A stretch of 64,000 nucleotides of DNA from CAWAND01 sp963797485 (lineage in GTDB: Bacteria; Chloroflexota; Anaerolineae; Anaerolineales; E44-bin32): NCBI GenBank assembly GCA_963797485.1, contig CAWCPF010000002.1, positions 620,001 through 684,000 of the forward strand, read 5' to 3'. The notes beneath the pieces are model-generated. The model was not told the DNA's origin and searched no databases. It worked only from the letters and a program-made list of their open reading frames with translations. Shown piece by piece: positions 8,728 through 17,565 of the stretch. Numbering within the stretch: the stretch's first letter is position 1; every line of letters begins with the position of its first letter. The translations under genes were made by a program, and so were the position numbers.

Positions 8728-9486
8728 TCATGTTTGGCCATCCGGCGGGTCGGGCTGTAGACCGAGTGCCGCCGGCCTCCGGGCGAGAGCCTCGATCAAG
8801 GCCGGAAGCTCGCGCAGGCTGGCGGCTTCGAGCAATCGCTCGCCGGGGGCGGTTTCAGGTTCAACGTTTTCATGCGCCCAGGTCATGGCATTCGGGATAT
8901 GGACCGCCCATCCCCCCAAGCCGAGGACAGGCAGAATATCGGAGCGCATGGAGTTGCCCACCATCATGAACCGATCCGCCGCCACCCCGAACTCCTTCAA
9001 GATCATGCTGTAGGTCTCGGGCGTTTTTTCGCTCACAATTTCGATCTTCTTGAAGTAGGGCCTCAGCCCGGACCGCTCGGCTTTGAGCTGTTGGTGGAGC
9101 AGATCGCCCTTGGTGATCAGAACCAGGGGGTAGGTCTTGGAGAGCTCGGCGACCGTTTCTTCGGCGCCCTCCAGGAGCGGCAGATCAGTCCGGATCATCT
9201 CTTTCCCCAGGTCGATCAGGCCCCCGATGTCGTCGGCCGTGACGCGCCCTTTGGACCATTGAATGGCGGCTTCGATCAGCGACAGGACAAAGCTCAAGGC
9301 GCCGTAGCCGTAATACTTCAGGTTTTCGACTTCCAGCACGTCGGCCAGCGCGTTCAAGTCCTCGAGCGGGCCATACTTGCTCATCAAGCTTTCGAAGCGC
9401 GCCCGGCCCATCCGGTACAGGGGCTCGTTGTCCCACAACGTGTCGTCGGCATCGAAGGCGATCAGATCCAGACCCGCGGCGCTCAA
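8728..9486 (-). CDS. HAD superfamily hydrolase
   Basis: A 252-residue hydrolase with motif I AFDADDTLWDNE (nucleophile Asp and acid/base Asp), motif II PLVLITKGD, motif III lysine in KIEIVSEKTPETY and motif IV MMVGNSMRSDILPV. The cap contains helical insertions typical of subfamily IA. I selected the TTG at 9486 as start because a GGAGGAG ribosome site lies 6 bases upstream. The open frame extends 213 bases further but runs through tandem repeats and would add a repetitive, non-conserved leader. The substrate is unknown; phosphoglycolate- or nucleotidase-type activity is possible. Confidence 0.8.
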   Translation of the reverse strand: MSAAGLDLIAFDADDTLWDNEPLYRMGRARFESLMSKYGPLEDLNALADVLEVENLKYYGYGALSFVLSLIEAAIQWSKGRVTADDIGGLIDLGKEMIRTDLPLLEGAEETVAELSKTYPLVLITKGDLLHQQLKAERSGLRPYFKKIEIVSEKTPETYSMILKEFGVAADRFMMVGNSMRSDILPVLGLGGWAVHIPNAMTWAHENVEPETAPGERLLEAASLRELPALIEALARRPAALGLQPDPPDGQT

Positions 9487-9543
9487 ATCATGCTCCTCCG
9501 TCCGGTGCCCAAACTCCGGTCCCCGGCGGCGTGGTCCACGAAT

Positions 9544-9641
9544 GTCCCACTGACTGCGGTGGGAAAGTCCCACTGAATTTGGTGGGATGGTCCCACTGAA
9601 TTTGGTGGGATGGTCCCACTGAATTTGGTGGGATTGTCCCA
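9544..9641. repeat. Four tandem 23-bp palindromic repeats plus a partial fifth
   Basis: Units begin at 9544, 9567, 9590 and 9613, and a partial unit starts at 9636. The core of each unit is GTCCCACTGAATTTGGTGGG, itself an inverted repeat of TCCCAC and GTGGGA around an 8-base centre. Unit 1 differs in the centre. The block lies in the divergent spacer between the HAD gene and the receiver-domain gene, 58 bases outside the HAD start, so it may be an operator array or a structured repeat. Confidence 0.85.
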
Positions 9642-9770
9642 TATCGCCCGCCGCGGGCCAAGGCCCGGCGCGCGGTGAGCCGGAGGCTTTGTAAGGCAAT
9701 CGTAAGAGGCCCGCCGGCGCAGGCTGCCTATACTGAAATCAGCCGTTCCGGGGACCTTTCAGGGAGGGAT

Positions 9771-11012
9771 ATGGAACGCCAAGTCCCGAAACGCCCGCCC
9801 AGCCTGCTGATTCTCGAGGATGACCCGATCATCGCTGAGCTGTTCGGCACGTTGTTCAGCTTTGAGGGCTACGAGACGCGGGTGGCGGAGAGTGTGGTCG
9901 AAGGCATACGCATGCTGGATGCCGATCCGCCCAGCGTCGTCTTGCTCGACCTGATGATGCCCAACACCTCCGGACTGGAGTTCTGCCACTACGTCCGTGA
10001 GCAATCCGCCACGCCCCACATCCCGATTGTGGTCGTGTCAGCCATGAACAGTCTTGAGGACATCGAAGCCGCCACCGACGCCGGCGCGGACACTTATCTC
10101 ACCAAACCCGTCCCCAATCGCATGCTGGTGGACACAGTCCAGAAGCTGGTGCTCAACCCGACCAAGCCCAGCTGGGACCAGCCGCGCAGCAGTCTCGAAC
10201 TCGAAGTTCGGCGGGCCGTGGTCCAGACCAAACTGTACCTGGCCGAGATTCGCCGTTCGCATGATCTGCATGCTGCGGCCGCGGCCCACGCCTCCCGGGC
10301 CGAGCAGCTCACCGCCTTCCAAAAGCAGGACCTGCTCCGCCAGGCGGCGGATGAGTATCGCCGCATCATCAAGGACAACGAGACCGCCGCCTGGGACATC
10401 CTGGGGGCCATTTTCAAGCGCCTTGAGCTGCGCGAACGGGCGATCTCCCGCCAGAGCCGCCACCGGCCGATCGACGCCGAGGGGTGGGCGCTGGCATCGT
10501 CCCGGGCGTCGTTCGTGCTCGACGACTGCCGCAGTTGGGCGGAGACCAGCCCGGATCAGATTCTGGGCGAATACGAGTTTGCCCTTGCCGGAGGCGATGA
10601 CATTTACGCGTTTCTGCTCGAGCGCTGCGGCCTGCCGGCGCTTCAAGCCGCCGGCGCCTGGGCCGAACTTGAGCGCTTTCAGCGTACCGTTTACGAGGCC
10701 AACCCGCCCGAGCCCACGGCGGCGGCCGAGCTGGAGGCTTACTACGAGGTGCTCAATCCGCTCCGGACCGAGCTCTCCAAGATTCGGCCTCCCGAAGGTG
10801 TGGTCCTGGTCCAGCCCGCCCAGCGGATTTCGGCGCCGGCGGCTCCGGCGGAGCGCGCCAACGGCCGTCACCGCCCCGGCACCAAACCCCTCCCGCGCCT
10901 GCCGGACCCTCCGGCCACGGACGAGGTCCGCCTGGCCGGCTCGAATGGCCACCGGGCGACCGCCGGCCGCGCCTACGCACCTAGCTCGGTCGAAGCCACC
11001 CGCCGGGCTTAG
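9771..11012 (+). CDS. Response regulator: receiver domain with a long uncharacterised C-terminus
   Basis: A 413-residue protein. Residues 10-125 form a CheY-like receiver with acidic pocket Asp17/Asp18, phospho-acceptor Asp60 (VVLLDLMMP), Ser90 and Lys112 (YLTKP). The remainder is helical and proline-rich near the end and carries no DNA-binding or enzyme domain I recognise. It includes a heptad-like stretch AAAHASRAEQLTAFQKQD. The start ATG is preceded by AGGGAGGG, which overrides a longer upstream frame. The tandem 23-bp repeats lie 130 bases upstream. Nucleotides 10898-10937, near the 3' end, have a diverged copy at 21352-21390 inside the cassette region. No cognate kinase is adjacent. Confidence 0.8.
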   Translation: MERQVPKRPPSLLILEDDPIIAELFGTLFSFEGYETRVAESVVEGIRMLDADPPSVVLLDLMMPNTSGLEFCHYVREQSATPHIPIVVVSAMNSLEDIEAATDAGADTYLTKPVPNRMLVDTVQKLVLNPTKPSWDQPRSSLELEVRRAVVQTKLYLAEIRRSHDLHAAAAAHASRAEQLTAFQKQDLLRQAADEYRRIIKDNETAAWDILGAIFKRLELRERAISRQSRHRPIDAEGWALASSRASFVLDDCRSWAETSPDQILGEYEFALAGGDDIYAFLLERCGLPALQAAGAWAELERFQRTVYEANPPEPTAAAELEAYYEVLNPLRTELSKIRPPEGVVLVQPAQRISAPAAPAERANGRHRPGTKPLPRLPDPPATDEVRLAGSNGHRATAGRAYAPSSVEATRRA

Positions 11013-11166
11013 CCGTCTCCTAACCCGCCACCTCGCAGTTCATCGATTGTTCGGAAATTCACAAACCGGGCTGCTGCCAAGCGCAATGCAGGCAAAGCGC
11101 AGCCGTCATTCGAGCCAATCCTGGCCCCGATTGGCGGCTGTTGGGCTGGCCGGCTCCATGGCCCTG

Positions 11167-11763
11167 TCAGCCGCTTGGGGCTTGGGCCCCAGATTTTCGT
11201 GACGGCTTCCTGGGCCGGAGCACCCGCCGCTGAAGACGCTCGATTTCCGCCAGCACCTCTTCCGGCTTTGTCTCGCTTTCGAGCTCGGCGAGCTCGATGT
11301 CTCGAGGGTTATCGATGCCCAACTTCTCTTGGATCGCGTCGACCATTTGGAGCACTCTGGTCAACTCGTACTCGGCCAGAAGGTCGATATGCAGATCGAG
11401 ATCGGCTCGGTGCTCTGCCTGCTCGCCCATGCGGTTTTGGGTGATCAAGACGAACGTGGACAGGAAGATCGCCTCGAGGGAGACAATCATCGTGAGCAGG
11501 CCGTAGGGGAAGGGATCGAAGGGTCGGAGGCCGACGAGCCCGGTGTTGAGCAGCAGCCAGACCGCAAACCAGATCACATGCAGGTACACGAACAGCATGC
11601 GGCCCGAGAAACCGGTGATGGCGTCGGCCAGGCGGTCCTGCAGCGTGCGGTCTTCGGCCGCCTTCAGCCGCAGGCGAATGATGGTGCGAATGTAGCGCTC
11701 AATGCTGGCGCTGAGTGCAGGGCTGGCGTCGCGTAACAGCTCCTGGTCCTCGTCGTTTTTCAT
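11167..11763 (-). CDS. DUF1003 family membrane protein
   Basis: A 198-residue protein with a soluble N-terminus, two membrane helices (MLFVYLHVIWFAVWLLLNTG and YGLLTMIVSLEAIFLSTFVLITQNRM) and a charged C-terminal coiled coil ending in a basic tail. The QNRM and the DLDLHIDLLAEYE segment after the second helix are typical of DUF1003. The start ATG at 11763 was chosen because the longer frame runs back into degenerate attC-like sequence. It reads on the same strand as the cassette array and starts just beyond its left end, so it may be the last cassette, but no clear right-hand core site supports that. Confidence 0.82.
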   Translation of the reverse strand: MKNDEDQELLRDASPALSASIERYIRTIIRLRLKAAEDRTLQDRLADAITGFSGRMLFVYLHVIWFAVWLLLNTGLVGLRPFDPFPYGLLTMIVSLEAIFLSTFVLITQNRMGEQAEHRADLDLHIDLLAEYELTRVLQMVDAIQEKLGIDNPRDIELAELESETKPEEVLAEIERLQRRVLRPRKPSRKSGAQAPSG

Positions 11764-11789
11764 CCGGCACACTCCAATCCATGAGGGGT

Positions 11790-12047
11790 CCGTTCGCACG
11801 CATCGGTGGGGGGGGTGACGAGCGTCCTCCAACCCCTTCAGGCTGCGGAGCCTGCGCCGGTAGCGAAGCGCAGGGCGTCCGACGTAGCTTGTAGGGATCG
11901 GCCGGGGCCCGGCTTCGTCCCGCCCCCAAATCATCCTGAGCATACAACCATCACACCAAACCCGCCCGGCGTCCCTCCCAGGCACACTCCAAGTGCGGTC
12001 CACCGGAGATCCTGGTGTTCTTCCAGGGATGGCACGCGCTGTTAGGT
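11790..12047 (-). repeat. Degenerate attC-like element 1 (left end of array)
   Basis: On the minus strand it opens with ACCTAAC at 12047-12041 and shares a long stretch with elements 2 and 9 (the CCTGGAAGAACACCAGGATC block and the CATACAACC/ATCATCC region). No good terminal GTTRRRY is visible near 11790, so this boundary is approximate and the site may be dead. Confidence 0.5.
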
Positions 12048-12246
12048 GCACGAGGAGACCATCGCACTTTCGCGCGGGAAAAGACTTCCCAACTCAGCAG
12101 GACTCAAACGCCGTCGAGGACCATGACCAAATGCAGCCCATGCGGTGGGTGGATCGAGAAAGCTGAGGCTGCTCCCAAGCCTATCCATTTCGACACTCTT
12201 GCGTATACTCATCCCTTCCGTGCCGCCGACAAACTGAGGGTGACCT

Positions 12247-13749
12247 GTGAGCAGACCGACCAGCGCTTTCTTCTTGATCGTCGCTTTGTCCCTCGGCGCT
12301 TGCAACTTTCCCGCTGCGCCGGCCGCCGAGGTCCCAACACCACCCTCCGCCCAACCGACCATCCCTACCGTCCCTCAACCCACAGCACAACCCACGCCAC
12401 AACCCACGCCGCAACCACCGGCTCTGTCGCTTGATCACCAGCCGCTGTACTGGTTTGCGCCCCTCAACCTGGAACACGTCGGCCGCGGCTCCGTCGACTA
12501 CATGGATGTGTTTGCCCCGGATGCGGATTGGAATGAGGCCGCCAGCCACCTCCAGGTCTTCAAACTGTACGGCGGCTGGGCCGAGACTGGTCCATTTAGC
12601 GAGCTGGAACAGGCCGTCCAGGGCATCCGACAGCGCGGTCTCGGACTGGCCATCGAACACAGCCCCTTATTCCCGAATGACACCTGCGGCGAAAGCATTG
12701 AGGGCTTCGCCGGGCCAGGTTTTCTCAAGGCCGTTCAGCGCGTTAAGGATGCCGGCGGCACCCTCAATTACATCGCTCTTGACGAGCCCTACTATTGGGC
12801 CCACTTTTACGAAGGCGACCAGGCCTGCCAATGGTCCACTGAAAAGATCGCCACAGATGTCGGCGACATGATTCTCAAGGCACAGGAGATATTCCCGGAC
12901 CTGATCGTCGGTGATATCGAGCCGGTCACCGGCCCAGCCGACGCCGCCGCTTACAAGGTCTGGCTGGAAACCTTCCGGGCGGTCAACGGGTTTGATCTGG
13001 CCTTTCTGCATCTGGATTTGGACTGGAGCAACACCAATTGGCCGGGCGAGTCCCTTCAGATGGAAGCCTACGGACGCGAGTTGGGCATCCCCATCGGCAT
13101 CATTTACATCGGCAATTCTTTCGAGCAGGACAATGCCACTTGGCTGGCCACCGCCGGCGAACGCGTCAAACGCTACGAACTGGAAGCCGGCGGCCAGCCG
13201 GACCACATCATCTTCCAATCCTGGAACGACAAACCCGATCACGTCCTACCCGAAAGCGACCCCACCGCCTACACCTGGTTCGTAAAGACCTATTTTGCAG
13301 ACCGATCCCTGCTGGGCCTGAGCGCAGAAGCCCTGGCCCACAACCTGGCGCTCAAGAAGGCGGTGCGCACTTCGCGCAGTGTGGCCGGAAACGAAGGGGA
13401 GCTTGCAGTGGATGGCGACGCCGGGACGCTGTGGAATTCCGGCGCCGACGCCCCGCAATGGATCGAGGTGGACCTCGGCCAACCTTACGCCATCGGCACG
13501 GTCCGCCTGCTCATCAGCCAGTATCCGGCTGGCGACACCACCCACCGGGTGTTGGGCAAGGGCCCCGGCGCGAACGAACCTTTCTTCGAGCTCACCCGTT
13601 TTGAAGACGCCACCGAGGATGGCCAATGGCTGGAATTCTCGCCCGAGGAACCCTGGGCAGGCGTCCAAACCATACGCGTCGAAACGGTCGCCAGCCCTTC
13701 GTGGGTCGCCTGGCGCGAGATCGAAGTCATAGCCGCCGGCGCGCCGTAG
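12247..13749 (+). CDS. Secreted lipoprotein with glycosidase-like barrel and discoidin-type C-terminal domain
   Basis: A 500-residue lipoprotein beginning at a GTG. The signal peptide ends in LSLGAC (lipid cysteine about residue 19). A Pro/Thr/Gln linker made of PTPQPTPQP-type repeats follows to about residue 60. Residues 65-370 look like a TIM-barrel region (IALDEPYYWAHF with acidic Asp-Glu, IVGDIEPVTG, HLDLDW, FQSWNDKP). Residues 375-500 resemble an F5/8 type C (discoidin) carbohydrate-binding domain (DGDAGTLWNSGADAPQWIEVDLGQ). A polysaccharide-directed role at the cell surface is inferred; no glycoside hydrolase family is claimed. It is the only plus-strand gene in the cassette region. Confidence 0.72.
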   Translation: MSRPTSAFFLIVALSLGACNFPAAPAAEVPTPPSAQPTIPTVPQPTAQPTPQPTPQPPALSLDHQPLYWFAPLNLEHVGRGSVDYMDVFAPDADWNEAASHLQVFKLYGGWAETGPFSELEQAVQGIRQRGLGLAIEHSPLFPNDTCGESIEGFAGPGFLKAVQRVKDAGGTLNYIALDEPYYWAHFYEGDQACQWSTEKIATDVGDMILKAQEIFPDLIVGDIEPVTGPADAAAYKVWLETFRAVNGFDLAFLHLDLDWSNTNWPGESLQMEAYGRELGIPIGIIYIGNSFEQDNATWLATAGERVKRYELEAGGQPDHIIFQSWNDKPDHVLPESDPTAYTWFVKTYFADRSLLGLSAEALAHNLALKKAVRTSRSVAGNEGELAVDGDAGTLWNSGADAPQWIEVDLGQPYAIGTVRLLISQYPAGDTTHRVLGKGPGANEPFFELTRFEDATEDGQWLEFSPEEPWAGVQTIRVETVASPSWVAWREIEVIAAGAP

Positions 13750-13805
13750 CTGGAAATTCCGCACGGCAACAAGGGGACCCCACAGTCGGTAAGTTGTGAG
13801 GTGGG

Positions 13806-15056
13806 CTAGGCGGAAAGCACGTGGGCGCGCAGGTGCTGGACAATGCGCACGGCGTCATCCGAGGCGCCCAGCAGAATGCCGCTCTTTCGGGCCGAGAGCC
13901 AGGGCATGCCGAGCAGGTACAGCCCGGGAACCTCGGTCACGCCTTCCGTGTGCCGGGGCCGGCCAGCTGGATCGAAGATGTCCACTTCCACCCAGCCCCA
14001 GTCGGCGTCAAAGCCCGTGCACCAGATGACGGTCGACACGCCTTCCCGGCTCAGATTAAGCTCGGCGAGCTCGTCCGATCCGTGGAGGTCCGGCAGGGGT
14101 GGTTCGTCCGGATCGGGCCCGGGCGGTTCCGCCTCAATGCCTTGGCGCTCGATGTAAGCGTCTACCGCGTCTTTGAACGCCTGCGCCTTGTCGTCGGCAA
14201 AGCGGATCGAGTCGCGAACGTTCCTGTCCAATGTCACCCGGCCGCCGTCCACGTCCAGCACCCGGCCGATCAAGACGGCGCCATCCCGGGCAAGCGATTG
14301 CAGGCTGACTGTGTGCCCGCCGTGGGTGCCTGAGACCTGGGGCTGCGCCGCGAACTGGATGCGAGGGATCTTCCAGTTCGCCGGTCTTGACCTCCCAGAA
14401 ACCCATATCCTTCCACCAGTCGACGATATCCCGGCCGCGGTAGGCGCGCGGCACCCGCGCCACCTTGCCCACCGAGAGCGCCACCTCCCGCCCGCCTTCG
14501 AGCAGGTCTTCAGTGATCTGGCAGCCCGACTGCCCGCTTCCCACCACCAGCACCTTGCCTTCGGGCAGCAGTTCGGGGTTCTTGTACGTTCCGGCCGACA
14601 GGATCGATACATCTGTGGGAAGGCGCTGCGCCATTTCGGGTACGTGGGGCCGGGTCATGGCTCCCGAGGCCAGGATCACCGCCCGGGCCAGGATTTCATC
14701 GGACGGTGTGTGCACCGTGAATTGGCCGTTCGGCATCCGCCGGACCGAGGTCACACGGGTATTGCGGCCGGATCGGGAGATTCGAATTGGGCGGCGTATG
14801 CCTCTAGGTAGGACATCAGGTCATCCCCGCTGGCGAAGTCATGCGGCGCCTCGGGCTGCATCGCCATCCCCGCCAGGCCGTTCGACCAGTTGGGGGTGTT
14901 CAGGTGAAAGGAATCCCAGCGGCCCTGGCGCCACGACTGCCCGATCTCGCCCGCCTCCAGCACCACGTGGTCGACCCCGTGCTGGCCAAGGAGATAGCTG
15001 GCGACCAGGCCCGCCTGCCCCGCTCCGACCACCACCACGTCAACTTTGGCGCTCAT
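13806..15056 (-). CDS. FAD/NAD(P)-binding flavin monooxygenase-type oxidoreductase (frameshifted)
   Basis: About 416 residues when the frames are joined. The N-terminus has the FAD Rossmann motif VVVVGAGQAGLVASYLL and the partner segment WDSFHLNTP. The middle has the NADPH motif VLVVGSGQSGCQI, and the C-terminus has VIWCTGFDADWGWV and PGLYLLGMPWLSARKSG, as in CzcO-like flavoproteins. Frames change near 14752 and near 14370, so two single-base indels are needed. The start ATG is followed by MSAKVDVVVVG. The 5' end of this gene plus its upstream repeat is duplicated as a remnant at 21379-21570. It lies downstream of attC element 2 in array orientation. Confidence 0.7.
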
Positions 15057-15120
15057 TGGACTCCTTGCATTGAGATGCAGCACTTACGTGACGGCGTCAT
15101 GAGCTGCTCAATCCAAACAT

Positions 15121-15251
15121 GCTACGGCCTCGATCCTGCCGAGCATACAACAACCAGGCCAAGATCGCCCCGCATCCCTCCAGAGGCACACAGGAAGGGC
15201 GGTCCCTCGGAGATCTTCGTGTTCTTCCAGGGCTTCATCGGGTTCTTAGAC
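15121..15251 (-). repeat. attC-like element 2
   Basis: The minus-strand element opens with a GTCTAAG box (15251-15245), 11 bases beyond the hicA stop, and closes with a TCGAGGCCGTAGC box. Both boxes deviate from the consensus. It shares the internal GGAAGAACAC and GGGATGCGGGGCGAT stretches with elements 1 and 9. Confidence 0.55.
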
Positions 15252-15262
15252 GGCCTGAAGAA

Positions 15263-15490
15263 TTAGAGTAGCTTGTTGAACTCGTCGACCTCAAGCCGGG
15301 CGTGCTTCAGGATGTGAGAGAGGGTGGATCGCTTGACGGGGCGGTGAGCGGGAACGGTCAACTTCAGTACTTCGTCGCCCATTCGCTTCTGGAGGCGAAA
15401 ATGGCTGCCTCTTTGGCGGACAATCGTCCAGCCGTCCCTTTGAAGAGCCTTGACAATGTCAAGGTAGGGAAGGCTGGGCACCTTCGTCAA
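15263..15490 (-). CDS. hicA: HicA-family mRNA interferase toxin
   Basis: A 75-residue protein. HicA toxins are dsRBD-fold RNases that cleave mRNA, using a catalytic histidine in a GSH motif. Here the motif is RQRGSHFRLQK near residue 27, preceded by LDIVKALQRDGWTIV and followed by TVPAHRPVKRSTLSHILKHA, a canonical HicA layout. It overlaps hicB by 4 bases. Order is antitoxin first, toxin second in the direction of transcription, the reverse of the commonest order. The stop is 11 bases from the first attC box, as expected for a cassette gene. Confidence 0.92.
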   Translation of the reverse strand: MTKVPSLPYLDIVKALQRDGWTIVRQRGSHFRLQKRMGDEVLKLTVPAHRPVKRSTLSHILKHARLEVDEFNKLL

Positions 15491-15690
15491 AGCTCGATTT
15501 CCATGACCTGGGCCCTGTCATCTAGGACAAGATCATCGTCGACGGGCTCCAAGTAGAGGGAAACAGCTTCCTGTATGTTGGCCATGGCCTCTTCCGGGCT
15601 GTCACCTTCGCTGATGCAGCCGGGGAGGGAGGGGACAAACGCGGTGAAACCACCTTCGTCGCTTGGCTCCAAGACAACTTTCAGCTTCAT
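15487..15690 (-). CDS. hicB: HicB-family antitoxin
   Basis: A 67-residue partial RNase H-fold antitoxin: KLKVVLEPSDEGGFTAFVPSLPGCISEGDSPEEAMANIQEA is the classic HicB domain (E-x-GGF, PSLPGC, GD-EEA). No C-terminal DNA-binding domain is present, so autoregulation would need another factor, or regulation is absent. The ATG at 15690 fits the domain start. The upstream extension reads into the attC boundary. It lies about 80 bases inside the cassette. Confidence 0.92.
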   Translation of the reverse strand: MKLKVVLEPSDEGGFTAFVPSLPGCISEGDSPEEAMANIQEAVSLYLEPVDDDLVLDDRAQVMEIEL

Positions 15691-15773
15691 GGGACACCTC
15701 TCATGGCGGGAACTCTGTGTCGATTGTAAGCTTTGCTCGGCGCCCCGCCAAGTGGGAGATGCGAGCATCGGCC

Positions 15774-16010
15774 GCCTAACGGCCTCGAGACGGGAAGTCC
15801 TGCGCTCTTTGCAGAGAGCCCTGGAAGAGTGCCAGGATCAATGACCGCCCGGCCAGCGCTTGGGCACTCCTGGATGAGTCTAAGCCGCAGCTGGCCAGCC
15901 GCAGGTCCCCGGTGGTCTTCCCGGGGGGTCAGTCGGAGATCCTGGTGTTCTTCCAGGGTCGCGAAGCACCCCCGAAGCGAAGCGGAGGGGGCTTCAGTGA
16001 GTTGTTCGGC
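15774..16010 (-). repeat. attC-like element 3 (long form, 237 bp)
   Basis: The plus-strand view runs from GCCTAACGGCCTCGAG at 15774 to GTTCGGC at 16010. Read on the minus strand it opens with GCCGAAC and closes with CTCGAGGCCGTTAGGC. The interior holds GCCCTGGAAG, GATCAATGACCGCCCGGCC and a CCGCAGGTCCCCGGTGG unit shared with the other long copies. Confidence 0.75.
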
Positions 16011-16058
16011 CGATGCGGGCGAACGGAAGCAAGCAGCCGAACCGATGCATGTTATGCG

Positions 16059-16452
16059 CTATCGGCGCCGAGTACCAATGACTCCGCCCAGAATGACAAA
16101 CACGATGGCCACTCCTAACAGGAAGCCAAGGTTGTACTCGCTCCCGTCGTTGTGCACTTCGTAGATCTGCCCACCGTGGTTGATAAACGATAGGACGAGG
16201 GTCACCGGGGAAATGACCCCGTGCCAGAGTCCTAGCAGGGCACCGGCGACACGACCGCCCAAATCGGCGGTATTGACGAGTGGGTTGGGGCCTGGCGCAT
16301 TGAGTTGTACGCTGCCGCCCGGAACGTTGATTTGGCCGTTGGGGGCGGGTGTGCCGGCTTGAGTGCTAGGGGCTGAGGGTCCGGCAGCGCAGCCCGCGGC
16401 CATGACTAGGCATACGGCCGCCGACAAGAAGCATGCGTTGCGTCCTTTTCAT
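16059..16452 (-). CDS. Small lipoprotein / membrane protein (apparent frameshift in signal peptide)
   Basis: The ATG at 16452 has a good GGAGG ribosome site and encodes MKRTQR. A one-base shift then leads into FLSAAVCLVMAAGCAAG, a textbook lipoprotein signal, so one indel near 16435 is likely. The mature part has a Pro/Gly/Asn-rich region, a hydrophobic segment LLGLWHGVISPVTLVLSF and a C-terminal membrane helix LGFLLGVAIVFVILGGVIG followed by TRRR. That organisation (helix, short loop, helix, basic tail) resembles small inner-membrane proteins. The function is unknown. The stop lies 49 bases before the next attC box. Confidence 0.6.
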
Positions 16453-16639
16453 TTCTGACCTCCGGTCTTGATCGGACAGGCTTGTTGCGCAAACAGCCCG
16501 CATCCGGCTTGGGGCATACGCGAACTTGTCCATCACTCTTACTATTCTAAAGTCGATACTCGCCGGCCGCATTTATCGACTGGGGAATATCGGGGGAGAC
16601 ATGCAGACAGAGGGCGCGTCACATTCTGGTTTAGCATCC

Positions 16640-16876
16640 GCCCAACGGACTCGAGCTGCCTGTCCTGGCGTTCCGGGCCAGGGCGAAGTCCTGCGCTCTT
16701 TGCAGGCAGCCCTGGAAGAACGCCAGGATCAATGAATGCCCGGCCAGCGCTGGAGAGCCTATCCAGACCCGTATTCGCCGCAGCTGGTCAGCCGCAGGTC
16801 CCCGATGGTCTTCCCTGGGGGGGTCGGCCGCAGGTCCCTGGAGCGTAGCGGAAGGGGCTCCATCAAGTTGTCGGGC
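16640..16876 (-). repeat. attC-like element 4 (long form, 237 bp)
   Basis: Plus-strand view: GCCCAACGGACTCGAG at 16640 to GTCGGGC at 16876. It is exactly the same length as element 3 and close to it in sequence, but with a GTCC insertion-like CCTGGCGTTCC segment near the left end. The second core box is mutated (GTC for GTT). Confidence 0.75.
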
Positions 16877-16956
16877 AGCCCCTTCACATTGTGCCTGTTC
16901 CATTGAGGACTCGTTCTAGCCTGGCCAGCACCTATCTCTATAGACAGCGTTGACCA

Positions 16957-17478
16957 TCAAGGAGCAGTTGGCGTAGGTAGCCTAGTGACTGTGCATTGCT
17001 GGCTCAGAACTTGATTAACGTCATCACCAGATGTACTCATCGTATGGTTTCTTGCATCCTGATAGAAACTATCCTGAGTCATCGTCTCAATCCCATCGGC
17101 AGTATAGTGGCACTCAAAGATGAATTGCCCCACGGCCTCTTGGGTAACTACGCACAAGCCCCCATCCATCCCCTTGATGGTATCTATTTCCTGGACTGCC
17201 AGGAAGGGATGGAGATATGAGCGCACGTATGGGTTACAAGTCTTGAGATTGTCCCACCACTCAATGTTTCCAGTATAGAAGTCGTCAGTTGTTTCGGTAG
17301 GATTGGCCAATTCTGACGATGCCGTGACGGTAGAAGTAGGCTCGGCTACTTGTGACGACGGCGTTGCGGTGACTGGTATCGGCGTAGGTGTAAGCGTCAA
17401 TTGTCCTGGGGCACATCCCGATACTACCCAGCTCGTTACTAGAACTAGTACTGCTATAGTTCGTTGCTTGGCGGTCAT
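16957..17478 (-). CDS. Cassette-borne lipoprotein of unknown function
   Basis: A 173-residue predicted lipoprotein: basic start MTAKQR, hydrophobic core TIAVLVLVTSWVV, lipobox SGC at Cys22, then a Pro/Thr/Ser linker (TPTPIPVTATP). The globular part begins about residue 65 (DFYTGNIEWWDNLKTCNPYV) and has four cysteines, which may form disulfides. No family is recognised. The base composition is clearly less GC-rich than the flanking chromosome. It ends 80 bases before the attC element. Confidence 0.65.
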   Translation of the reverse strand: MTAKQRTIAVLVLVTSWVVSGCAPGQLTLTPTPIPVTATPSSQVAEPTSTVTASSELANPTETTDDFYTGNIEWWDNLKTCNPYVRSYLHPFLAVQEIDTIKGMDGGLCVVTQEAVGQFIFECHYTADGIETMTQDSFYQDARNHTMSTSGDDVNQVLSQQCTVTRLPTPTAP

Positions 17479-17543
17479 TAGTCTCCTATGGCTATTACGG
17501 GCGCCCCGGCTTTCTCTGCGCGGAAAGCATGCGATAGCAAGGC

Positions 17544-17565
17544 CGCTAAACGGTTTGCGTTAGCG
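17544..17565 (-). repeat. 22-bp palindrome resembling a minimal core-site pair
   Basis: An inverted repeat CGCTAAAC...GTTAGCG in which the two core-like boxes (GCTAAAC and GTTAGCG) are separated by only a few bases. It could be a collapsed attC or a chance palindrome. A minus-strand reading frame (17560-17844) stops inside it. Confidence 0.35.

Noticed and set aside
9544..9641. Tandem repeats as a possible CRISPR array
   Set aside because: The 23-bp units are directly adjacent with no spacers between them, and no cas gene is nearby.
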